Below the pieces are notes generated by a model. That model saw nothing but the letters and a program-made list of their open reading frames with translations. It did not search any database and had not been told where the DNA came from. The translations under genes were made by a program, and so were the position numbers. From assembly GCF_019175285.1 (NCBI RefSeq), contig NC_056524.1, forward strand, positions 95,535,688 to 95,599,687: a stretch of 64,000 nucleotides of DNA, read 5' to 3'. Numbering within the stretch: the first letter of the stretch is position 1; every line of letters starts with the position of its first letter. Source of the stretch: Sceloporus undulatus (Eukaryota; Chordata; Lepidosauria; Squamata; Phrynosomatidae). Below, one piece after another: positions 56,652 to 64,000 of the stretch.

Positions 56652-57139
56652 TAGGGTTGCCATTAGTCCGGACCTCCAAACCGGGACAAATGTAGGACAA
56701 AATTTTCAAATGTAGGACCTGGGGGGTCCTACATTTGAAAAAGAGCCTCTCTGAGGGGAGGATTCCTTCTCCTCCTGGGCTCCATTGCAAGCAGCCCAGG
56801 CGGAGAAGGAATCCTCCCCTCAGGGAGGCTTTCTTTTCCCCGCCTGGGCTCCGTTTTTGCCGGCGGAGCTCAGGCAGGGAAAGAAGTCTGGCCTCGTCAG
56901 GCGAGGCTTCTTTCCCTCCCTCGGCTCCAGCAGAGCCAAAGAGGGGAGGGAAGCCTCCCTGCCAAAGGAGAGAGGCCTACAGAGGCCTCTCTCTCTTTCC
57001 CCCGCCACCGCTGTTGCACACTGTGCAACAAATCCCGGGGGCAGGGGAAATCCTGGGGGCGGGGCCAACCCGGGGCGGGACCGTGCGGACCCACCCAAAA
57101 CCGGGAAAGTCCCGCCCACAGGCAGGATATGGCAAGCCT
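56652..57139. mobile_element. Mutator-like non-autonomous element (about 488 bp)
   Basis: Ends AGGGTTGCCAT and ATGGCAAGCCT are near-perfect inverted repeats. ATTTGGAAG stands on both sides (56643-56651, 57140-57148), a perfect 9-bp target duplication as in Mutator-type transposons. GC-rich core with a 22-bp perfect palindrome (56751-56772, 56802-56823). No transposase; open frames are GC artefacts. Confidence 0.75.
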
Positions 57140-59147
57140 ATTTGGAAGGACACATGATTGCCTGATCTATGAGAGTGTTGTTCTTTTTTAAAAATAAGAA
57201 ATACAATCAAAGGTGAACAGATTCACAGGATCTTCCGTATGTATTAATCACCAATACAACTCATCCAAATATGTTCCAACAACACAGATTAGTATCTTAA
57301 ATGTAACATGGTGATATACCACTTGCCATATGCCCACTGTCCCAGGGCCCGTCTACACAATAAAAATTGCCTGGTAAAATGTGACAGGCCCATACGTGAT
57401 TCAAATGTGTTTGTCCTACTTGGGGGAGGAAGCAAAAAAGCCCTCATAATCCAAAGGAAGAGCTATCACACTTTTTAGTGTAGTATTTCAAACATGTAGA
57501 CATCAGATCAATCACATGGTAGCCCATTTTGACAGAGGATGGGTAGATGTACCCATCTCCAAAGTTGACGGTCATTTAAATAGTTAAGGGGTAGAGAGGA
57601 AATAAGCAAATAGTTCTTCAGCTATCACACCCCTTTTCCCTTTTGCCATTTATTAACTCTCTTTGCCCTTATTAAATTTCTTGATACACTGCTTTGCCTG
57701 AGCAGCAAGGAGAAATAAACATTCATTTTTTCCCCAATGCATACACACGCTCCAAGTCAAGACTGAGAGGACCGGAAGCAATGACTGTCCATCCCTCCAC
57801 CAGTCTCTGGTTCAAAAGGTATTTGGGGGAGGGGGGCTTCCTGGTGGCCATTGTTTCCTCTCCTCTTGCCTACCGTCTGGGAAAAGGGAGGGCTAATTAT
57901 GTATTAAAACCCTGCCTCAGTTCTTCAGGAACTCAAGGGAGTGGGGGTAGGGTGGGGGAGAGAATACCACTGAAGGCTTTTACATGGTGAAGTCAAAGGC
58001 TTTCATGAACATGGCCACATAGCCCGAAAAACCCATAAAAAGCTTTACATGGGTTTTTTATTGTTGTTGCTGCTGCTGTTGCTGCTGCTATTCTGAGAGA
58101 AAAGACAAACACTAAATTTTTTTATCCAAAACGTATTTAAAGCCAAGATCATACGACACCAGTGGGAATAGATGACAACCCAAACAGATATCTGTATGTC
58201 CTTCCATTTGACTGACAGCTGCATGTGGCCTGCAGAATATACATGTAGGAATGTGTTCAGAGTAGGCAATTGAATGCTGATGCAAAGATAAAAAAATCCA
58301 TGCCAGTTTGCATACCACATCTATGTAAAGACGTCCCCTTAGATTCCAAACCTGAATGAAAACGTCAGAGCTTAGAAAGATATTTTTCAAAACTAATTTG
58401 TTTCTGTGAAGTTATTTCACTGTTTTAACAGTAATTTGTTTTCTCTATGCATTATGATGTTTTTAAAAAGTAGCTTGCTGCATTATTTATTTTTCTGATA
58501 CTTTTCATTATTTTTATTTTAAATCTCATGATTGATAAAATGATGGAACAAACATTGAAAAAATATTGTTAAAATGCCTCTAAAAAGGGCAAAAATGTTC
58601 TTCAAGGTAAAATTTATAAATAAATTTTATTCATTCAATAGGGTAATTTGGTTCCCCTTCACTTTGTTACTTTTAAGATGGAACTTCATTGCACCTTCAT
58701 TAACAAAGAGAGAATTAGTTGTAATGTTTGAGTTCTGGGAAATGTTCATGTTAATTTACTTCCTTGTCTTCCATTATTATACATTTTCAGGGCTTCATTA
58801 CTTTTTCCATGGAATATATTAAAGATCTAATTGAATTTCATTTGAAAATATATAAACTAATATACTTCTACTGTCAACTAGAATAAAAGAGGAAAGAGGT
58901 AGAAGAGCATGTTTAATTCATAGATCTGAAAGAAAGACTTTAAAAATCATTTGAACTTTGACACAGTCACATCCAAACACTGCATTTGTTTTTAGCAATC
59001 CAAACATGCAACTATGCAGTAACTAATTTGCTATTGGACTACTTCTCTTAAAAGTTCATAGGTGTCCAGAGATAAACAGAGGCTATGAGGACATTTGATA
59101 TATCCCTGAATCTGGAAGAGTAAATCCAATAGTCACCACTTTAAAAA

Positions 59148-59174
59148 TAATAACAATAACAATAACAATAACAC

Positions 59175-59217
<43 letters not shown>

Positions 59218-59232
59218 TATTATTATTATTAT
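59148..59232. repeat. AAC/AAT then ATT microsatellite
   Basis: AATAACAATAAC units turn into about 14 AAT units and then switch to ATT, so the end folds back on itself. Confidence 0.9.
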
Positions 59233-59511
59233 TTCAACATTAGCAAACCAGCTACTACTAGGTAACTAGTCACCCAGATCTTTATAAATTCAGGACAGGC
59301 AGGTAGAAGCAATTTTTGTCAGGCACTATATTCAGCAGGATCCTTATTATGTCCTTAAAATGTTTAGTATTTGGTTGTAAATAAAGCCAGTATCACAAAG
59401 AAAAGAACAGTTCTTAAAAACTGATCACAACATAGTAAATAATTGACTACTACAACAAATAAATTGATCACTACAAGCAATATATCGTGCTTTAGTCAAC
59501 TTTACAAAATA

Positions 59512-59739
59512 GTCGGCCCTTCTTATATACAGATTTTTTTATACACAGATTCAAGCATCCACGGTTTGAAAATGTTCAAAAAAAGTATAAATTTCAAATA
59601 ACAAACCTTGATTTTCCATTTTTTATAAGGGACACCATTTTGCTATGTAATTATATTTAATGGGACTTGAGCATCCACGGATTTTGTTATCCACGGGGGA
59701 TCTTAGAACCAAACCCCAGCGTACAGCAAGGGTCCACTG
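59512..59739. mobile_element. pogo/Tigger-like element, TA-flanked
   Basis: Left GTCGGCCCTTCTTATATAC; right complement CAGTGGACCCTTGCTGTAC; TA on both sides. Same family and length as 46352-46577. Confidence 0.78.
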
Positions 59740-60111
59740 TAATCCCATTCTCTAGTTGCTTAACCCTGCTAAAGATACTACTGTACATGCTGACTAGATA
59801 GGTCTCCATGTGTCTCAGATTATAGATGTACAGCTCTCTAAATGTTGTGGGACTGCAGCCATTACATAATTGGTTTAAACCATAGTATAAGCCCACTCCT
59901 TTTTAAAAAAAATTATTATTCAGTATTTTTTGTATTTAGGTATGATTCCTAGTGTAGTCGTCCCTCTTAGTCTCATAGCTGTTTGGAAGCTTTTCTCCCT
60001 TCCCCGCCTCCCTCCCCCCCCAATAGAAGGGACGGGGGAAGAACCCACTTTTGCTAAGCTCTCTTCCAAGTGGCTAGAATTCAGAGACATAGGTTTAATT
60101 TGCATTACAGA

Positions 60112-60302
60112 AATAATGCAGTTCAACACTGTTTTAACTGCCGTGGCTCAATTCTATAGAAATCTGGGTTTGTAGTTTTGTGAGCTGTGTAGCCTCCATC
60201 AGGGAACTCTGGTGTGACAACAAACTACAAACCCCAAAATTCCATAGCATTGAGCCATGGCCATTAAAGCGGTGTCAGACTACATTAATTCTGCAGTGCA
60301 TT
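60112..60302. mobile_element. Hairpin DNA element, second copy
   Basis: AATAATGCAGTTCAACACTG TTTTAACTGCCGTGGC is mirrored by GCCATGGCCATTAAAGCGGT GTCAGACTACATTAATTCTG C. Same family as 28620-28855. Confidence 0.82.
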
Positions 60303-60587
60303 TTCAACCTTAAATCATGTTAGTTTGGAATATCTGTATGCTAAGGGATCTTGTAGCACCTCTGAGACTAACTGTGTGAAAAAAGTTGTAGCATAAGCTA
60401 CATCTTGCATCTGAGGTTTTGTGGAAGAGAATTATGGCAACCCTAGTTGCAAGAAACTTCTTTTGTACATCATTCTGGGACAGAACAGAGGAAGGCTGAA
60501 TGGAAAGGTGCAAGAAACAAGCTGTATCTGCCCAGGCTTTAGACATATAGGACCACAGCTTTAGACATATAGGGAGAAGTCTCAGCA

Positions 60588-62085
60588 AACTGGAGGAGGG
60601 CAAATGTTGTCCCCATCATCAAAAAGGGGGAAAAAGAGGATCCCAACAATTATTGTCCAGTTAGGCTGACATCAATACCAGGAAAGATTCTAGAGCAGAT
60701 CATTAAACAGAGAGTCTGTGAACATCTAAAAGGCAATACAGTAATCACAAAAAGTCAACATGGGTTTCAGAGAAAGAAGTCATGCCAGACAAATCTGATA
60801 TGTTTCTTTGATAAAATTTAGCAGCTTAATAGATGAAGGAAATGCTGTGGATATAGCATATCTTGATTTCAGGAAGGCCTTTGACAGGTTTCCCCATGAT
60901 ATTCTTGCAAACAAACTAGTGAAATGTGGGCTAGACAATGTAACTGTTGCATGGATTTGTAACTGGTTGACTGGCCAAACCCAAAGGGTGCTCAACAATG
61001 GATCCTTTTCATCCTGGAAAGAAGTGACCAGTGGGCTCCCACAGAGCTCTGTCCTGGACCCAGTGCTATTCAACATCTTTATCAATGACTTGGATGACAG
61101 AATTGGGGGCATACTTATCAAATTTGCAGATGACACCAAACTAGGAGGAGTAGCTAATACCCCAGAGGACAGGATCAAAATTCAAAATGACCTGAATAGA
61201 TTACAAAGCTGGGCCAAAGATAACAAAATGAATTTCAGCACGGAGAAATGTAAGGTACTGCACTTAGGGCAGAAAAATGAAAAGCACAGCTATAGGATGG
61301 GGGACACCTGGCTGAACGAGACTACATGTGAAAGGGATCTAGGAGTCCAAGTAGACCACAAGTTGAACATGAGTCAACAGTGCGATGCAGCAGCTAAAAA
61401 GGTCAATGCGATTTTAGGCTGCATCAATAAAAGTATTGTGTCTAGATCAAGAGAAGTAATAGTACCACTCTATTATGCTTTGGTCAGGCCCCACCTGGAA
61501 TATTGTGTCCAGTTCTGGGCACCACATTTAAAAAGGATGTTGAGAAACTGGCGCATGTCTAAAGGAGGGTGAAGGGTCTGGAAACCATGCCTGATGAGGA
61601 ATGCCTTAGCTTGGAGAAGAGAAGGTTAAGAGGTGATATGATAGCCCTGTTTAAATACTTGAAGGGATGTCATATTGAGGAGGGAGCAAGCTTGTTTTCT
61701 GCTGCCCAGAGAACAGGACCCGGAACAATGGATGCAAGCTCCAGGAAAAGAGATTCCACCTTAACATTAGGAGGAACTTCCTGACAGTGAAAGCTGTTTG
61801 ATAGTGGAACACACTCCCTCAGAGTGTAGTGGAGTCTCCTTCCCTGAAGGTCTTTAAACAGAGGCTTGATGGCCATCTAGAATCATAGAATCATAGAGTT
61901 GGAAGAGACCGCAAGGGCCATCCAGTCCAACCCCCTGCCATGCAGGAAATCCAAATCAAAGCATCCCCAGCAGATGGCCATCTAGCCTCTGCTCTGTTGG
62001 GGATGCTTTGATTGTGAGTTCCTGCATGGCAGGGGTTGGATTGAATGGCCCTTGTGGTCTCTTCCAACTCTATGATTCTATGATA
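60588..62085 (+). mobile_element. CR1 LINE: RT domain to 3' end, dead
   Basis: 5'-truncated CR1. From about 60592 it reads NWRRANVVPIIKKGEKEDPN NY, SIPGKILEQIIKQRVCEHL and QHGFQRKKSCQTNLI. A frame change near 60815 follows, then DIAYLDFRKAFDRFPHDILA, SGLPQSSVLDPVLFNIFIND L and KFADDTKLGGVA. The catalytic FADD is intact but PQGSVLGP reads PQSSVLDP. After the frame ends near 61570 a 3' UTR runs to the ATTCTATGAT terminal repeat. The 3' UTR carries an inverted copy of its own end (61881-61990). Confidence 0.92.
61881..62085. repeat. Near-perfect palindrome of the CR1 3' end
   Basis: AATCATAGAGTTGGAAGAGA CC (from 61887) to GCAGGAA, then the complement from GAGTTCCTGCATGGCAGG to CTCTATGATT at about 62080. 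Arms of roughly 85-90 bases with a few mismatches and a short centre near 61990. Confidence 0.88.
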
Positions 62086-62787
62086 TAGTCACCTCTTTCC
62101 TGTCCTGTTAATACTTCAGTGATTCAAGAGGAAATAGAAAAGAGAGTGTTATTCACATACTAGTAACTATTAGGTTGCTATACAACTGTTAAATGTCCCT
62201 GCGGGCTAGTCTACATGTGTATGTATTATGAGAATTGCTGCAGATTTTTGCACATTCATGACATTCTTTGTCTACACTTTTCTGTGCAAATTCACAACTA
62301 TTCACCCTTCCTCTCTGAAAACATGTTGCCATGTGAATCCATGCCAAGTGAATGGATAATCACATGTCCAATAATGTGCATTTTTGCAGATAACCCAGTA
62401 AAAGCCATGAATTCTTTTTCAGAGGAGTTCATAAAGTTTTTTGGGTTGGTGGGGCACAAAAAGCCTGAATTTCTGCAAATCATGTGTGGCCAAATAGCAG
62501 TCTATTTGACTGGAATGAGGAGCATTTTGACAGAAGCAACACTTCTATTCATAGACAAAATGCTTCCTGGTGATGGTGGGATTAAAATTGAGGGTTTCAG
62601 ACCAATTACATTACTATTAATGACCACCTGAGATGAACTTTCATTTTTTCATGTCAAAAGACAAAATTACTGGAAGGGGGAGTGGGAATGGGGGAATTCA
62701 TATTGAAGTTATTTTCCCCCCTCATCTTGGCTGGATGTTAAAACAGCCTCTCCAATTCATTTGTCATCTGCAATCTATTGAGCAGAT

Positions 62788-62915
62788 GTCGGAACTGGGA
62801 AGTTCTCCAGGTGTTGCTGAACTGTAACTCCCAGCATTCCTGATTATGCTGGCAAGAGCTGCTGGGAATTCAACAGGAGAAGGAAGGCTGGACAATTCCC
62901 ACCCCTGCTGTAAAA
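62788..62915. mobile_element. Small hairpin element, diverged
   Basis: TCTCCAGGTGTTGCTGAACT GTAACTCCCAGC and GCTGCTGGGAATTCAACAGG AG are inverted. Type as at 38140. Confidence 0.65.
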
Positions 62916-63901
62916 GAACACACACTCCTTTAGGCATGAAAGGATACTGTATATCCTCTGATATACAGTAGGCTGGAATGTCTTTTCCCATCTTATCTTT
63001 CAAAACAACTCAGGAGATTTGAGGAGGGTTTACATTTTTAAAAGTGAAGGGATGGAAATACAAGTATGAGTCACAATAACAGCCAGCTTGCAACAACATG
63101 AGTCATCTCACACAGTGCAGAAATTTGTGGGCATCATTCTTCCAGTGAGGGCAAATCTCTGACAGGATGTTTACCCGTGCTGCCAAGCAGCCCCTTATAA
63201 TTAGCTCTGCAGCAACGTACCATGAAGTTAGGAAGACTCAGCACTGCACTGCAGTTTCCAGGATGTGTGGGCCAGAAACACTGCCTCTTTTGGAGCACTG
63301 TTCAAGCCAGAAAGTAGTCCTTTTGTAGACTTAAGTTTACATTTTCAGGCAAATCCTTCAAACGTTTCGAAAATGCAGTCAACTAAGAACACAGAGCCAG
63401 GGTGGGTGAGGTCCAGAGACCTATTTTTGACCTTCAACACCCAAAGTGCACTTTATGAAGTCCACAGAACTGGGAGAAAGGCTACATAGAAGAGGTTAAA
63501 AGTCACTTGTAAAAACTCCTTTCAGAGGCTTTGGGGCAGAACAAGACATGGGATGGCTGCACCTTGTTTTAAAAGTAAAACTGCTGCTCCTGGAAACTTC
63601 CAGGAATTGAAATATTTTTGGCAAAGGGACTTTGGAGGGTGATTCAACTCTCCTGATTTTCAGGGACAATTCTGATTGCTCCTCTGTCATCCCACTTTTT
63701 CAGCTGATTTTACAATGTTTCCATTTTGTCTTTCCTTCTTCATTACCCTTTCATCCCCAGCATACTTCAATTGCTGTAAACTGTAAGGCAAGGGGCTATG
63801 CTGACAGTATCATGTCTGGCAGTAGTATTTCCCATGATAGGCAGGCTTTTGCTGAAGAGCCAGATGGGATGTGCCAACAGCTAGTGGACAGTCGCAGCCA
63901 C

Positions 63902-64000
63902 AGTAGTGTGTGTCTGAGAGAAAGAGAAAGAGAGAAAGAGACAGAGACTGGGCACCACAATTCAAAATTCTGGGCACCACAATTCAAAAAGGATGTTGAA
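63902..64000 (+). repeat. GA-rich run and start of a CR1 fragment
   Basis: GAGAGAAAGAGAAAGAGAG is followed by CTGGGCACCACAATTCAAAA, which occurs twice in tandem. The second reads on into AGGATGTTGA as the CR1 at 61516-61545 does. The fragment continues past the window. Confidence 0.7.

Larger units (their letters stand above)
55215..64000 (-). other. CD99 intron 1 (partial)
   Basis: Upstream of CD99 exon 2 no signal-peptide exon with a phase-1 donor and no native CpG island is visible, so exon 1 should lie beyond 64,000; human intron 1 is also very long. The range is mostly CR1, hairpin, pogo-like and Mutator-like repeats. 57150-59140 and 62100-62780 show nothing clear beyond short CTG-rich and AT-rich runs; 62920-63900 likewise. 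Confidence 0.7.

Noticed and set aside
56735-57210. Open frames up to 140 codons, Pro/Gly/Arg-rich, with CpGs resembling a CD99 promoter island
   Set aside because: The block lies between 9-bp target duplications and inverted ends, so it is a transposon, not the CD99 exon 1 island. No signal peptide is encoded.
60808-61572. 254-codon open frame as a host gene
   Set aside because: It is a CR1 reverse transcriptase with altered motif residues and a truncated 5' end.
55215-64000. Candidate CD99 exon 1 (signal peptide) in this range
   Set aside because: No minus-strand ATG followed by a hydrophobic core and a phase-1 GT donor in a non-repeat CpG-rich setting was found.

Overview
The window is vertebrate nuclear DNA, almost certainly from a squamate reptile (lizard or snake). 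Nearly all of it is introns and dispersed repeats. Several repeat groups match types familiar from squamate genomes: CR1, L2 and RTE/BovB-like LINEs, tRNA-derived and 5S rRNA-derived SINEs, and many short inverted-repeat DNA transposons. I cannot name the species. No long open frame here is a conventional single-exon gene; the only long one (60.8-61.6 kb) is a decayed LINE reverse transcriptase.

Two host genes can be read, both on the minus strand and both in the CD99 family. CD99 occupies about 33.48-55.21 kb. Ten coding exons are visible: acidic DFDLSDA and FDLGDAL modules, Pro/Gly-rich linkers, a transmembrane exon followed by YQKKKLCFK, and two cytoplasmic exons. Its signal-peptide exon is not seen and is probably beyond 64,000. 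An XG-like gene follows in the same orientation at about 3.2-26.8 kb, with nine coding exons from signal peptide to stop. Their lengths sum to 567 bp, exactly 188 codons plus stop. The tandem CD99-then-XG order is the same as at the human pseudoautosomal boundary. Every intron whose phase can be read is phase 1.

Layout by minus-strand transcription: 64.0-55.2 kb is the end of CD99 intron 1 (CR1 LINE, hairpin and Mutator-like elements). 55.2-33.5 kb is CD99 exons and introns, with nested repeats (a hAT element in BovB-like LINE; a pogo-like element in a hairpin element). 33.5-26.8 kb is the intergenic spacer. 26.8-15.7 kb is XG intron 1, full of repeats. 15.7-3.2 kb holds the remaining XG exons. 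3.2-0 kb is downstream sequence with repeats.

The points most worth following are these. A tandemly duplicated XG exon (12878-12939) is out of frame and would act as a poison exon; a DNA transposon sits 18 bp from its donor. A GC-rich transposon family (nine copies) shares a subterminal hairpin, and its CpG-rich copies carry CRE, YY1-like and ETS-like motifs. An orphan exon-like segment lies in XG intron 1. Several long perfect palindromes are present. I found no retroviral, Polinton or toxin fossil that I could support, no CRISPR array and no functional RNA gene.
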